Positions 18,445 to 27,950 of a stretch of DNA of 64,000 nt are shown in pieces (within the stretch, counting starts at the first letter, position 1; the number at the start of each line of letters is the position of its first letter). The notes below the pieces were generated by a model. The model was not told the DNA's origin. It did not search any database and saw only the letters and a program-made list of their open reading frames with translations. This DNA is from Microbacterium proteolyticum (lineage in GTDB: Bacteria; Actinomycetota; Actinomycetes; Actinomycetales; Microbacteriaceae): contig NZ_CP121274.1 in NCBI RefSeq assembly GCF_029639405.1, forward strand, positions 3,100,001 to 3,164,000, given 5' to 3'. Position numbers and translations under genes: made by a program.

Positions 18445-19272
18445 TTACGCGCCGACCTTGAAGCGGGCGAAGTCGGTCAGGGTGAGACCGGCGTCGGACG
18501 CGACCTTCGCGACGGACAGCTTGTTGTCCTTCGCGTAGTCCTGGTCGAGCAGGGCGACCTGCTTGAAGAACGCGTTCACGCGGCCCTCGACGATCTTCGG
18601 GAGCGCGGCCTCGGGCTTGCCCTCGTTGCGGGAGATCTCGGTGACGATCTCGCGCTCCTTCTCGACGTCGGCCTCGGGCACGTCGTCACGGGTGAGGAAC
18701 GAGGGGTTGGCGAAGGAGATGTGCTGCGCGATGGAGCGAGCCGTCTCCGCGTCGTCGCCGGTGTAGGCGAGGACGACGCCGACCTGCGGCGGGAGGTCCT
18801 TGCTGGTCTTGTGCAGGTAGACCTCGAACTTGTCGCCGCGGATGGTGCGGACGCGACGGAGGTCGACCTTCTCGCCGATGATCGCGGCCTCGTCCGAGAT
18901 GAGCTGCTCGACGGTCTGGCCGTCGGCGTCGGCGGCGAGGGCGGCCTCGACCGAGTCGGCACCGGCGGCGGCGGCCGCGGCGACGACCTTGTCGGCCAGC
19001 GCGATGAAGCGGTCGTTCTTCGCGACGAAGTCGGTCTCGCAGGCGAGCTCGAGCAGCGTCACGGCACCCTCGGTCTCGCGGGCGGTGACGAGACCCTCGC
19101 TCGTGGAGCGGTCGGCGCGCTTGGCGTTACCCTTCGCGCCCTTGAGGCGCAGGATCTCGACGGCCTTCTCGACGTCGCCGTCGGCCTCTTCGAGCGCCTT
19201 CTTGGTGTCGACCATGCCGGTGCCGAGCTGCTCGCGCAGGGCCTTGATGTCGGCGATCGTGAAGTTTGCCAT
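18445..19272 (-). CDS. tsf: translation elongation factor Ts
   Basis: Guanine-nucleotide exchange factor for EF-Tu. 275 residues. The UBA-like N-terminus (IADIKALREQLGTGMVDTKK) and the core TDFVAKNDRF motif are clear. Start ATG gives MANFTIADIK, with TAGGAGACG upstream as ribosome-binding site. A TACGAT box at 19360-19365 could provide a tsf-specific promoter inside the 131-bp gap after rpsB. Confidence 0.97.
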   Translation of the reverse strand: MANFTIADIKALREQLGTGMVDTKKALEEADGDVEKAVEILRLKGAKGNAKRADRSTSEGLVTARETEGAVTLLELACETDFVAKNDRFIALADKVVAAAAAAGADSVEAALAADADGQTVEQLISDEAAIIGEKVDLRRVRTIRGDKFEVYLHKTSKDLPPQVGVVLAYTGDDAETARSIAQHISFANPSFLTRDDVPEADVEKEREIVTEISRNEGKPEAALPKIVEGRVNAFFKQVALLDQDYAKDNKLSVAKVASDAGLTLTDFARFKVGA

Positions 19273-19403
19273 GGTGTGGCGTCTCCTAAGTCGTTGGTGG
19301 TTCTGATGTGAGCTCGGCGGGGCCGCGCGCACCCCTGGGGGCGCGTACGACCCCGCCGGATCGTAGCCTGTGCGGGTGACGCCGCGGTGTCGCGGCGGCG
19401 CGC

Positions 19404-20339
19404 TTACTTGCTGTCGGTGGCCTCGGCGTCGGTGGCCTCGGCGTCGGCGGCCTCGGCGTCGGCGACCTCGGCGGTCTCCTCGCCGGACTCGGCGGCGACG
19501 GCCTCGTCGTGCGCCTCGGCGCCGGCGGCGTCGTCAGCGGACTCGGTCGCGGCCTCGACGGCCTCTGCACCGGTCTCGGCGGGGGTCTCGAGCAGCTCGC
19601 GCTCCCACTCGGCGAGGGGCTCGGCGGCCTCGTCCTCACCGGCGGGCTGGTGGCGCTGGATGAGGCCCTCGGCGGCGGCGTCGGCGATGATGCGCGTGAG
19701 CAGGCTCACCGAGCGGATCGCGTCGTCGTTGCCGGGGATCGGGTACTGGAACTCGTCGGGGTCGGCGTTGGTGTCGAGGATGCCGATCACGGGGATGCCG
19801 AGCTTCTTGGCCTCGTCGATGGCGAGGTGCTCGCGCTTGGCGTCGACGACCCAGATCGCCGAAGGGGTCTTCTGCAGGTTGCGGATACCACCGAGCGACT
19901 TGTGCAGCTTGTCGAGCTCGCGCTTCTTGAGCAGGAGCTCCTTCTTGGTGAAGCCGCTCTCGGCCGGGTTCTCGTAGTCGAGCTCCTCGAGCTCCTTCAT
20001 GCGAGCGAGGCGCTTGGAGACGGTCGAGAAGTTGGTGAGGAGGCCACCGAGCCAGCGCTGGTTCACGTAGGGCTGGCCCACGCGGGTCGCCTGCTCGGCG
20101 AGGACTTCCTGCGCCTGCTTCTTGGTGCCGACGAAGAGGATGGTGCCGCCGTGCGCGACGGTCTCCTTGACGAACTCGTAGGCCTTGTCGATGTACGACA
20201 GCGACTGCTGGAGGTCGATGATGTGGATGCCGGAGCGCTCGGTCAGGATGAAGCGCTTGACCTTCGGGTTCCACCGACGGGTCTGGTGTCCGAAGTGAAC
20301 GCCGCTGTCGAGCAGCTGGCGGATGGTGACGACGGCCAT
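19404..20339 (-). CDS. rpsB: 30S ribosomal protein S2
   Basis: 311 residues, longer than typical S2 (about 240-260) because of an acidic Ala/Asp/Glu C-terminal tail (about 255-311). The conserved core includes [29 protein letters not shown] and [12 protein letters not shown]. The tail is encoded by an imperfect 15-nt tandem repeat. ATG at 20339 has AGGAG 8 nt upstream. First gene of rpsB-tsf. Confidence 0.97.
   Translation of the reverse strand: MAVVTIRQLLDSGVHFGHQTRRWNPKVKRFILTERSGIHIIDLQQSLSYIDKAYEFVKETVAHGGTILFVGTKKQAQEVLAEQATRVGQPYVNQRWLGGLLTNFSTVSKRLARMKELEELDYENPAESGFTKKELLLKKRELDKLHKSLGGIRNLQKTPSAIWVVDAKREHLAIDEAKKLGIPVIGILDTNADPDEFQYPIPGNDDAIRSVSLLTRIIADAAAEGLIQRHQPAGEDEAAEPLAEWERELLETPAETGAEAVEAATESADDAAGAEAHDEAVAAESGEETAEVADAEAADAEATDAEATDSK
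19416..19475 (-). repeat. 15-nt tandem repeat in the rpsB 3' end
   Basis: Four consecutive 15-nt units of the type GGTGGCCTCGGCGTC (plus strand); the first two are identical, the third differs at one position and the fourth at several. They encode the alternating Ala-Asp/Glu-Ala/Thr tail of S2. The unit is a multiple of three, so copy number can change without a frameshift. Confidence 0.85.
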
Positions 20340-20654
20340 GGTCGTACTCCTGTTCTGAGGCGCTCTCGCGCCGTGGTTGCGGTTGTTTCGCGCCGATCGA
20401 GGGACCGGCGAGCCTGGTGCCCGGCGCACACCCGCCTTCCGCCGGAGCGGAGGACCGTGGGGTGTGGATGCCGCGCGGTGCGCTGACCCGAAGGCCAGCG
20501 CGGTGCGCTGTGGGCACGCGGAGTCATCCCGATGTACGAGATGCGTCCTCCAGCATACAGGACACCTCCTCCCCACGAGGTCCGATCCGTGCCCCGCCCA
20601 CCGAACGGGGGATGCCGCGTACCGGCTCGTCGTCGCGCCGGGCACGCTGCACTC
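20340..20654. promoter_or_regulatory. divergent region between rpsB and the M23 gene
   Basis: 315 bp with no recognisable gene. It holds the rpsB leader and ribosome-binding site on minus, and a 13-bp direct repeat GCGCGGTGCGCTG at 20473-20485 and 20498-20510. A TATGCT at 20552-20557 (minus) is a candidate -10 for rpsB, which would give a leader of about 205 nt. No convincing -35 was found. A long leader could allow S2 autoregulation, which is inference. Confidence 0.4.
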
Positions 20655-21167
20655 ATGAGGACTCGTTTCACCGGTCGGCTGTCGCGGATGTCGGCATCCA
20701 TCGCGGTCCTGCTGCTCGCCCTGGGCACCACCGCGGCGGATGCCGCCGAGCGCGACCCGCTCGCGGACCGGGGCTGGGCGTGGCCGGTCGCGGTGGTGCG
20801 GGTGGTGCGTCCGTTCGAGGCGCCCCCGGGCCCGTACGCCGCGGGCCATCGCGGCGTGGACCTCGGCGACGTCGAGCGCGTCCGCTCCCCCGCTCCCGGA
20901 CGGGTGGCGTTCGCGGGAGAGGTGGCCGGGCGCCCCGTCGTCACGATCGACCACGGCGACGGCCTCGTGACGACGTTCGAGCCCGTCACGACGGTGCTCG
21001 GCGTGGGAGATCCCGTCGCGCGCGGCGACCCGATCGGCGAGGTGGCGGCGGGCGGCCACGTCGCGGGTGGTGCGGTGCACTTCGGTGTGCGGTGGAACGG
21101 CGAGTACGTCAACCCGCTGCGGTTGCTGGGCGGGGTGCCCCGCGCCGTGCTGCTGGCGTGCTGCTGA
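20655..21167 (+). CDS. secreted M23 (LytM-fold) peptidase-like protein, probably degenerate
   Basis: 170 residues with a signal peptide (about 1-30, ending TTAADA) and an M23 domain. Zinc ligands H65 and D69 (HRGVDLG) and H142 (VHFGVR) are present, but the first His of the usual HxH pair, the catalytic base, is Ala140 (GGAVHFG). It may therefore bind rather than cut peptidoglycan. Start ATG 20655 is chosen because it opens directly into the signal peptide. It stands alone on plus between rpsB and a lipoprotein gene. Confidence 0.82.
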   Translation: MRTRFTGRLSRMSASIAVLLLALGTTAADAAERDPLADRGWAWPVAVVRVVRPFEAPPGPYAAGHRGVDLGDVERVRSPAPGRVAFAGEVAGRPVVTIDHGDGLVTTFEPVTTVLGVGDPVARGDPIGEVAAGGHVAGGAVHFGVRWNGEYVNPLRLLGGVPRAVLLACC

Positions 21168-21202
21168 ACGTCGGTCCCTGCCGTGATCCGCGGCGGATGG
21201 GA

Positions 21203-21823
21203 TCAGCCGACGCTGTTGCCGCGCCCCTCGACCGTGCTGGTGCCGATCCCACCGCCGGCCGTGACGACGCTGTCCTGCCCTCGGAGGACGAGGGTGCCGA
21301 GCGCTCCCCCGGTCGAGATCGTCGCGCGGTCACCGCTGAGATCGAGGCGGCCGAGTGTCCCGCTCACGGTGAGCGATGTGTCGTTGCCCTGCACGGTGGC
21401 GTCATCGACCGCAGAGGCCGTGACGCGGAGGCGATCCCCCGACATCGTCAGCGTGGCGATCGTGGCGGCGCTCGCATCGACGGTGATCGCAGAGCCCGAC
21501 ACGGTGAGTCGGGTGCAGGTGCCGTCGACGCGGACCGACCGCTCGGATCCGGTCACCGTCGCGGTGCCCCCGTCGCCGCACGCGGTGACCGACGCGTCCC
21601 CCGGTGCGACGGATGCGGTCGTCCCGGGGGTAGGAGTCGTGGGCGTCTCGTCGGCGGGCGTGCCGCTTGGAGTCGGGTTCGCGCTCGGGGCGGCGGAGGT
21701 TCCGGATGCCGCCGGCGGGAGGCGGGTCACGACCGGTTGGGGCGCGAGACCGCAGGCGGCGAGCAGCGTCAGGGAGAGGAGGACCCCTCCCGTCGCCCAG
21801 ACGAGTCGAGCACGATGCGCCAC
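21203..21823 (-). CDS. DUF3060-type lipoprotein
   Basis: 206 residues, GTG start. Signal peptide with lipobox LAAC (Cys24), a Thr/Pro/Ala-rich linker (about 35-75), then a repetitive beta-rich domain with many Thr-Val-Ser and GD/GN turns ([20 protein letters not shown]), as in DUF3060 proteins. Probably anchored outside the membrane; function unknown. A TAGCGT box ends 6 nt before the start. Confidence 0.78.
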   Translation of the reverse strand: MAHRARLVWATGGVLLSLTLLAACGLAPQPVVTRLPPAASGTSAAPSANPTPSGTPADETPTTPTPGTTASVAPGDASVTACGDGGTATVTGSERSVRVDGTCTRLTVSGSAITVDASAATIATLTMSGDRLRVTASAVDDATVQGNDTSLTVSGTLGRLDLSGDRATISTGGALGTLVLRGQDSVVTAGGGIGTSTVEGRGNSVG

Positions 21824-21829
21824 GGCTCT

Positions 21830-21835
21830 ACGCTA
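21830..21835 (-). promoter_or_regulatory. -10 box of the DUF3060 lipoprotein gene (leaderless)
   Basis: TAGCGT on minus, then AGAGCC, then the GTG start. No -35 recognised. Confidence 0.5.
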
Positions 21836-21884
21836 CGACCGCCGCCCGTCGCGCGCCACGACGGCGTGCGGCGTGTGCGACATG

Positions 21885-22787
21885 TCAGGCACGGGGGTGT
21901 GCGAGCCGGTAGGCCTCGCGGAGTCGCTCGGCGGAGACGTGGGTGTAGATCTGGGTGGTGCCGAGGCTGGCGTGCCCGAGGATCTCCTGCACCGATCTCA
22001 GATCGGCCCCGCCGTCGAGCAGATGCGTCGCGGCCGAGTGACGGAGCGCGTGCGGGCCGAGGGATTCCGCCCCCACCGCCGGCGCGACGACACGGGAGAC
22101 CAGGGCATGAACGGTGCGGGGTCCGAGACGGCTGCCTCTGGCGCCGACGAACACGGCCGCGTCGGCATCCTCCGCGCGCGCCCGGAGGGCGGGCCGGCCC
22201 CGAACGAGGTAGGCGTCGAGGGCCCGTGCGGCCGGGGCGCCGTACGGGACGACGCGCTCCTTGTCTCCCTTGCCCCGCAGGCGCAGTGTGCGCCGCTCGT
22301 GATCGACGTCGTCAATGTCGAGCCCGCAGATCTCCGATACGCGCGCGCCGGTGCCGTACAGCAACTCCAGGAGCGCGTGATCGCGCAGGGCCACCGGGTC
22401 GCCCGTCTGCGCGGCCGCCTCCATTCGCGAGAGCAGTCCCTCCAGCGCGGGCGCGGTCGCGACGGTCGGGAGTGTGCGCCCGCGTTTGGGAGCCACGAGA
22501 CGTTGGGCGGGATCTGCGTCGATGACGCCTTCCTCGCGCGCCCACGCCAGGAACCCTTTCACCGTTGAGGTCCTCCGCGCGGCCGTGGCCTTGCTGAGGC
22601 CCGAGGTGGTGGCATCCCACTGCCACTCGCGGAGCGTCTCGACGTCGATGTCGCGCATCTCGGGATCGCCCGAGGCGCGCGTGAGGTCCGCGAGATCGGA
22701 GCGGTAGGCGCGCACCGTTGCCGGTGAGAGCCGCCGCACGCTGCCGAGGTGGGAGAGGTACCCCTCGACCGCTTCCGAGATCCGCAT
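21885..22787 (-). CDS. xerC: site-specific tyrosine recombinase XerC
   Basis: Resolves chromosome dimers with XerD. 300 residues: an N-terminal SAM-like core-binding domain (1-95) and a catalytic domain with R149 (TGARVSE), K173/K176, H246 and R249 (HALRHSAATHLL), H272 (LGHASLGTTQ) and nucleophile Y281 (IYTHVS). Its place beside dprA and the rpsB locus is the usual actinobacterial one for the chromosomal Xer protein, so it is not a phage integrase. Confidence 0.94.
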   Translation of the reverse strand: MRISEAVEGYLSHLGSVRRLSPATVRAYRSDLADLTRASGDPEMRDIDVETLREWQWDATTSGLSKATAARRTSTVKGFLAWAREEGVIDADPAQRLVAPKRGRTLPTVATAPALEGLLSRMEAAAQTGDPVALRDHALLELLYGTGARVSEICGLDIDDVDHERRTLRLRGKGDKERVVPYGAPAARALDAYLVRGRPALRARAEDADAAVFVGARGSRLGPRTVHALVSRVVAPAVGAESLGPHALRHSAATHLLDGGADLRSVQEILGHASLGTTQIYTHVSAERLREAYRLAHPRA

Positions 22788-22889
22788 GCGTCAAGACTGC
22801 CCCCGACGCCGACGGGCGGTGCGCAGGACGCGCGCGCCGCCACCGACCTGCCCGCCCCGGCGGCGGGCGGCCTCCGCCGAGCTCGGTTC

Positions 22890-24047
22890 TCACCGGCTCG
22901 GCCGCGACGATCGCCACAGGCCGTCCTCCGACCGCGCGGCGCGCCCGTCGAGGTCCGCGAGTCCGAGCAGGCCTCGAGTATCCGACTCCGAGAATCCCGC
23001 GCGCCGGGCGATCTCCTCGACGCTGCGGCCAGTGCGCGGCGACAGCGCGTCGAGCAATCGGCTGCTCTCGTCGGTGCGGCTTTCGGCGTTCTGACGAGGT
23101 GGGACGGCCGCGCCGAGCATCTCCCGCACATCCTCGGCGGAGGTGACGCAGACGCCGCCGAACTCGCGCAGGACGCGATGGCTGCCGGCCGAGGCCGCGC
23201 TGGTCACGGGACCGGGCACGGCACCGAGCGCGCGCCCGAGCTGGGCGGCATGCGCCGCCGTGTTGAGGGAGCCGCTCCGATGGCCCGCCTCCACCACGAC
23301 CACCGCATCGGCCGACGCGGCGATCAACCGGTTCCGGGAGAGGAAGCGCCATTTGGTCGGAGCCGCGCCGCAGGGCGTCTCACTCACGACGCAGCCCGTT
23401 GCAGCGATACGCGAGAGCAGACCCTCGTGTCCCCGCGGATACGACCGGTCGACACCGCCCGCAAGGAACGCGATCGTCGTCCCGTCAGTCGACAGAGCTG
23501 CGCGATGCGCCGCCCCGTCGATACCGTAGGCGGCCCCGGAAATGATGGCCACTCCCGTTGCGGCGAGATCGGCGGCCAGATCGGCCGCCACGACCTCCCC
23601 GTACGGAGTCGCCGCGCGCGCACCGACGATCGCCACCGTCGAGGCGTCGATGAGCCGCCCGGGGTCGCCTTTGACCCACAGGCCGTGCGGCGCATGGACG
23701 CCGAGGTCGTCGAACCGTCGGGGCCAGCGGGGGTCCGACGGAACGAGGAACGTGGCGCCCGTTCGGCGCCCCGCGTCCAATGCACCGCGAACGGCAGCGC
23801 GGTCGGCCCGCGGACGCCATCGCGCTCGGGCCGCACTCCACTCGTCGTCGTCGTCGGCGTGCGCGATCCGGAGAGCGGCCTCCGCGCCGAACCTCGCGAT
23901 GAGGTCCCCCGCCACCCCGTCGCCGGGTTCGGCCAGGACCGTCCAGCACGCCCGCGCGTACGCCTCCGCCCTGTCGACGGCACTCGCCAGGCCCAGCCCG
24001 GCCATCGCGGCATCCGCCGCGGCCCGTCCCATGTCGACGCCGTTCAC
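22890..24047 (-). CDS. dprA: DNA-processing protein DprA
   Basis: Loads RecA on incoming single-stranded DNA. 385 residues from the GTG that overlaps the upstream yifB stop by 4 nt. The Rossmann-like core shows VAIVGARAATPYGE, SGAAYGIDGAAHRAAL, AFLAGGVDRSYP and FLSRNRLIAASADAVVVVEA (20-residue stretch). A C-terminal winged-helix-like DML1 region follows (about 320-385). Natural transformation is not implied, since most bacteria keep DprA. Confidence 0.93.
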   Translation of the reverse strand: MNGVDMGRAAADAAMAGLGLASAVDRAEAYARACWTVLAEPGDGVAGDLIARFGAEAALRIAHADDDDEWSAARARWRPRADRAAVRGALDAGRRTGATFLVPSDPRWPRRFDDLGVHAPHGLWVKGDPGRLIDASTVAIVGARAATPYGEVVAADLAADLAATGVAIISGAAYGIDGAAHRAALSTDGTTIAFLAGGVDRSYPRGHEGLLSRIAATGCVVSETPCGAAPTKWRFLSRNRLIAASADAVVVVEAGHRSGSLNTAAHAAQLGRALGAVPGPVTSAASAGSHRVLREFGGVCVTSAEDVREMLGAAVPPRQNAESRTDESSRLLDALSPRTGRSVEEIARRAGFSESDTRGLLGLADLDGRAARSEDGLWRSSRPSR

Positions 24048-25567
24048 GCGACGCTCCCCTGCCGGAGGAAGAGCGCGCGCCCCACGTCCTCTGCCCGGAG
24101 CCGGTCGTGCCCCGCGATGTCGGCGACGGTCCATGCCACGCGCAGGAGACGGTCGTACCCGCGCAGGGTGAGGGAGCCGCGGCGGAGGGCCGTGTCGAGT
24201 GGACGCAGCACCGCCGCATCGGGCGCGGCCGCACCCCGCAGCCATGTTCCCGGGACGTCGGCGTTGCGACGCCAGGGAGTCGCGGCCCACCGGTGCGCGG
24301 CGCGTTCGCGCGCAGACCCCACGATCGCGCGGGCGTCTCGCGTGGTCACGGCCGGCGCCGCATCCGACCGGCGCGCGTCCGACACGCGCTGTAGACGCAG
24401 GTCGAGGTCGATGCGGTCCAGCAGCGGCCCGGAGAGCCGTCGCGTGTACCGACGGATCGCCTGCGGTGCGCACTCGCACACTCCTCCCGGCACGCCGTGC
24501 TGCCCGCACGGGCACGGGTTCGTTGCGACGACTAGTTGAAACCGCGCGGGGAACGTCGCCGACACCCCGGAACGGTGCAGCTGGATCACCCCGCTCTCGA
24601 GCGGCTGACGCAGAGCGTCCAGCACGGAAGCCGGGAACTCGCCGCCTTCGTCGAGGAAGAGCACACCCTCGCTGGCCCGGGCGATGACGCCGGGCCGCAC
24701 GACCCCCGAGCCCCCTCCGATCAGCGCCGCCGCGCTGGCACCGTGATGCGGGCTCTCGAACGGCGGTGTCCGACTCAGACGCGTCACGACCTCCCCCGAG
24801 AGGGAACGCACGGACGCGACCGACAGCGCCGCCTCGTCGTCGAGATCGGGCAGGATGCCGGGAAGACGACGCGCGAGCATGGTCTTCCCGGCGCCGGGAG
24901 GCCCGCTCATCAAGAGGTGGTGGCCGCCGGCCGCGGCGACGACCAGGGCGTCCACGGCATCCGGTTGTCCGAGGATGTCGGCCAGGTCGAGGGATTCTCC
25001 GCGGTCGACGGGAGGCTCCTCCGCGAGCACCGGAAGCAGATCGGGCGCCTCGCTGAGACCGCCGTGCCAGCGCACGACCTCCGCCAGGCAGGTCGCGGCG
25101 CGCACCTCGATGCCCTCGACGAGCTGCGCCTCGGCGGCATTCGCCGCGGGCACGACCACGCGCGATCGCCCGGCACGGTGCGCCGCGAGGACCGCCGGCA
25201 GCACCCCCGGGACGGGCCGCAGACGTCCATCCAGACCGAGCTCGCCGATGTGCACGGTGTCGGCGACGCGGGCGGCATCCATCATCCCCGTCGTCGCCAG
25301 AGCGGACACCGCGATCGCGACGTCGAACGCCGACCCGCGCTTCGGAAGGCTCGCGGGCGAGAGGTTGACCGTCAATCGACGCTTGGGGAGTTCCAGACCC
25401 CGGTTGGTGCAGGCGTTCCGCACTCTCCGGACCGCCTCGCCGAGCGCCTTGTCGGGCAGCCCGATGATGGCGAACTCAGGTGTCTGGTGCGACAGGTCGG
25501 CCTCGACCTCGACGAGGTCTCCCCGCACCCCGGTCAATGCCACCGCCCACGTGCGCGCGACGGTCAC
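24044..25567 (-). CDS. YifB-family Mg-chelatase-like AAA ATPase
   Basis: 507 residues from GTG 25567. A Lon-protease-like N-terminal domain (about 1-170) precedes an AAA+ module: Walker A SGPPGAGKTML, Walker B LFLDEGGEF (most family members read LFLDELPEF), then NPCPCGQHG and CAPQAIRRYTRRLSGPLLDR. Named ComM in competent species; elsewhere its role in recombination or branch migration is poorly known. 4-nt overlaps with yraN and dprA make a tight operon. Confidence 0.92.
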   Translation of the reverse strand: MTVARTWAVALTGVRGDLVEVEADLSHQTPEFAIIGLPDKALGEAVRRVRNACTNRGLELPKRRLTVNLSPASLPKRGSAFDVAIAVSALATTGMMDAARVADTVHIGELGLDGRLRPVPGVLPAVLAAHRAGRSRVVVPAANAAEAQLVEGIEVRAATCLAEVVRWHGGLSEAPDLLPVLAEEPPVDRGESLDLADILGQPDAVDALVVAAAGGHHLLMSGPPGAGKTMLARRLPGILPDLDDEAALSVASVRSLSGEVVTRLSRTPPFESPHHGASAAALIGGGSGVVRPGVIARASEGVLFLDEGGEFPASVLDALRQPLESGVIQLHRSGVSATFPARFQLVVATNPCPCGQHGVPGGVCECAPQAIRRYTRRLSGPLLDRIDLDLRLQRVSDARRSDAAPAVTTRDARAIVGSARERAAHRWAATPWRRNADVPGTWLRGAAAPDAAVLRPLDTALRRGSLTLRGYDRLLRVAWTVADIAGHDRLRAEDVGRALFLRQGSVA

Positions 25568-25926
25568 AGCGCGTCCTCGAGGTGCTCGAGTCGCGCGGTT
25601 CGCGGGTCGGCGCCGATCAGGGCGATCGCGTCGATGCGCAGACTCCGTCGCCGGGCCTCCTCCGGATGCACGGCGATCCACGCCATGGCCAGGCGCCACA
25701 GACGCTCGGCCTTGCGCTTGTCGATCGCCTCGAACGGGTGTCCGAACGCTTCACTCGTCCGGCTCTTCACCTCGACCACGACGAGCGTTCCCGCGGTCTC
25801 GGCGACGATGTCGATCTCGCCCTGCGGGCACCGCCAATTGCGGTCGAGGATGCGGAAACCGTTCGCGGTCAGGTGGCGGGCGGCCCGTTCTTCACCGGCT
25901 CGCCCGAAGTCGTCTTTCGCTGCCAT
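25564..25926 (-). CDS. UPF0102 YraN-family endonuclease-like protein
   Basis: 120 residues with the restriction-endonuclease-like core: GEERAARHL at the N-terminus, CPQGEIDIVA and VVVEVKSR (the E/D...ExK pattern). Proposed DNA-processing nuclease fold, function unproven. Head of the yraN-yifB-dprA run, whose genes each overlap by 4 nt. Confidence 0.9.
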   Translation of the reverse strand: MAAKDDFGRAGEERAARHLTANGFRILDRNWRCPQGEIDIVAETAGTLVVVEVKSRTSEAFGHPFEAIDKRKAERLWRLAMAWIAVHPEEARRRSLRIDAIALIGADPRTARLEHLEDAL

Positions 25927-26019
25927 GCCCGAGAGCGTGGCATCCAGGGTTCATGTCCCGACGGGCCGGAACCGGGATCCGGGGACAGCCCGGCGAATCG
26001 GGCTCCTGGGGAGGAACCG

Positions 26020-26343
26020 TCAGCTGTCGAGCGAGAGCTCTTCGGGCAACTGGAAGTCGCGGCGCGAGAGCTCCTCGACGTTGACGTCCTTGAACGTCAG
26101 CACGCGCACCGACTTCACGAAGCGGTCGGCGCGGTAGATGTCCCACACCCACACGTCGGTCATCGAGATCTCGAAGTAGAAATCGTGCTCGGTGTCGCGG
26201 CGGACGACATTCACGTCGTTGGCGAGATAGAACCGGCGTTCGGTCTCGATCACGTACTGGAACTGCGCGACCACATCGCGGTACTCGCGGTACAGGGCCA
26301 GTTCGAGTTCGCGGTCGTAGTCCTCGAAGACGTCGTCATCCAT
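26020..26343 (-). CDS. DUF2469 protein
   Basis: 107 residues, strongly acidic and Tyr-rich, beginning MDDDVFEDYDRELELALYRE. This conserved actinobacterial family always sits between rnhB and yraN in this region; function unknown. A TAGGAT box lies 9 nt before the ATG with GGGAGG between, so the leader is very short. Confidence 0.9.
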   Translation of the reverse strand: MDDDVFEDYDRELELALYREYRDVVAQFQYVIETERRFYLANDVNVVRRDTEHDFYFEISMTDVWVWDIYRADRFVKSVRVLTFKDVNVEELSRRDFQLPEELSLDS

Positions 26344-26405
26344 GGTCCTCCCATCCTAGGCGCGTTGCACGCCGGCGCCGACCGGGCGACCACCGCCCGC
26401 GCGTG

Positions 26406-27059
26406 TCAGAACAACGTCGGCGCCGGGGCGATCGCCCATGAACGCCGGTGGTGCACGCTCATGCCGTGCAGGCCGATCGCCTCGCGATGGTCCAGGCTCG
26501 CGTAGCCCTTGTTGCGCGCCCACCCGTACGCCGGCAGTTCGTCGTGCAGGCCGACCATCACGGAGTCGCGCGCGACCTTCGCGATGACGGATGCCGCCGC
26601 AGCACTCGCGCAGTCCCGGTCGGCCTTGATGATCGGCTTCACCCGGAGGCCGCTCTCCCCCGCCGGAGTGATGTAGTCGTGGTTGCCGTCGAGGATCACC
26701 AGCGCATCCTCGGGGATGACACCGTGCGCGCGGAGATCGGCGATCGCCCGCACCGCCGCGAGACCGAGGGCACGGATGATGCCGATCTCGTCAATCTCTT
26801 CGGAGCTGGCCCAGCCGACCGCGCTGTGCTGAACGAACGCGGCCGCGCGGGCGGCCACATCGGGACGGCGCGCCTCGGGAACCAGCTTGGAGTCGCGGAG
26901 CCCCGCGGGGACGCGCTTCCGAGACCGCGAAGGATCGATGACCGCCGCCCCCACCGCGACCGGACCCGCGAGGGCACCGCGACCGACCTCGTCGCACGCG
27001 ATGATCAGCGCGTGCTCCTTGAGCAGGCGCCGCTCGAGGGTGAGAGTGGGCTCGATCAC
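26406..27059 (-). CDS. rnhB: ribonuclease HII
   Basis: Removes RNA from RNA-DNA hybrids and initiates ribonucleotide excision. 217 residues. The signature ACDEVGRGALAGPVAVGA carries D23 and E24; a second Asp lies in ILDGNHDY and a third in KADRDCASAAAASV. The GTG start overlaps the lepB stop by 4 nt. Confidence 0.95.
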   Translation of the reverse strand: MIEPTLTLERRLLKEHALIIACDEVGRGALAGPVAVGAAVIDPSRSRKRVPAGLRDSKLVPEARRPDVAARAAAFVQHSAVGWASSEEIDEIGIIRALGLAAVRAIADLRAHGVIPEDALVILDGNHDYITPAGESGLRVKPIIKADRDCASAAAASVIAKVARDSVMVGLHDELPAYGWARNKGYASLDHREAIGLHGMSVHHRRSWAIAPAPTLF

Positions 27060-27799
27060 GGCGCGGACTCCGGCGCCGGCACCCCCGCGAACACGTCGTG
27101 GTGGAAGTCGATCGCGCCGAACCGGTTGAACGGCCAGGTGATGAGGAACGCGCGGCCCACCACGTTGTCGATCGGCACGAAGCCCTTCCCGGGCTGGTCC
27201 TGGTTGAAGCGGGAGTCCTTCGAGCTGTTGCGGTTGTCACCGAGCACCCACAGCGAGCCCGCGGGCACGGTGATGTCGTAGGGAACCGGCGACGGGGCCG
27301 CCGCGCCCGGCGCGAGCTTGACGTAGGGCTCGACCAGCGGCACGCCGTTGACCTCGGTCTGCCCGAGGGCGTTGCAGCACACCACGTGATCGCCGGGGGT
27401 TCCGATGACGCGCTTGATCAGGTGGTCGTCGCTGTCGGGTGCCGACAGGCCGACGAGCGACAGCACCCAGTCCGTGGCCTCGACGAGGGGCGGACGTTGC
27501 TCCTTGATCGTCGCCGGCAGCCACCCGCCCGGGTCGCGGAACACCACGACGTCGCCGCGGGCGTAGTCGCCGAAGCGGGGCGTCAGCTCGTCGACGAGGA
27601 TCCGGTCGTTCACGAGCAGCGTGTCGTTCATCGACGCGGACGGGATGAAGAACGACCTCACGACGAACGTCTTCACGAGGAAGGAGACCACCAGCGCGAT
27701 CAGCAGGATCACCACGACGTCGCGCAGGAACGTCAGCGCCCCGCGGCGTCGACGCGCGGTCGTGGCCGGGGCCGGAGGGGATGCGGTCTCGTCGCTCAT
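27056..27799 (-). CDS. lepB: signal peptidase I
   Basis: Cleaves secretory signal peptides outside the membrane. 247 residues: cytoplasmic tail, one TM (about 27-48), nucleophile Ser56 (IPSASMNDTL), general base Lys129 (LIKRVIGTPGD) and box E GDNRNSSKDSR. ATG with AAGGAT upstream. Near rplS and rnhB as in most actinobacteria. Confidence 0.95.
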   Translation of the reverse strand: MSDETASPPAPATTARRRRGALTFLRDVVVILLIALVVSFLVKTFVVRSFFIPSASMNDTLLVNDRILVDELTPRFGDYARGDVVVFRDPGGWLPATIKEQRPPLVEATDWVLSLVGLSAPDSDDHLIKRVIGTPGDHVVCCNALGQTEVNGVPLVEPYVKLAPGAAAPSPVPYDITVPAGSLWVLGDNRNSSKDSRFNQDQPGKGFVPIDNVVGRAFLITWPFNRFGAIDFHHDVFAGVPAPESAP

Positions 27800-27950
27800 G
27801 TTGATCCTTCGCCGGGCTCACCGCACACCGGAAGACCGCCCGACAAGCCTCGCACATTACGTCGCCCCCGCCGAACGGCACACGGCAACGAACCGGTATG
27901 AATGCGCGACCGCCGCGGCATCCGGGTGCCGACACCGCCGCGGAAACGGC

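Noticed and set aside
21885..22787. Tyrosine recombinase as a sign of a mobile element
   Set aside because: Sequence and conserved housekeeping context (dprA, rpsB) fit chromosomal XerC; no att repeats or phage genes were seen.
23143..23529. Plus-strand frame opposite dprA
   Set aside because: Shadow of the dprA coding region with no independent start signal.
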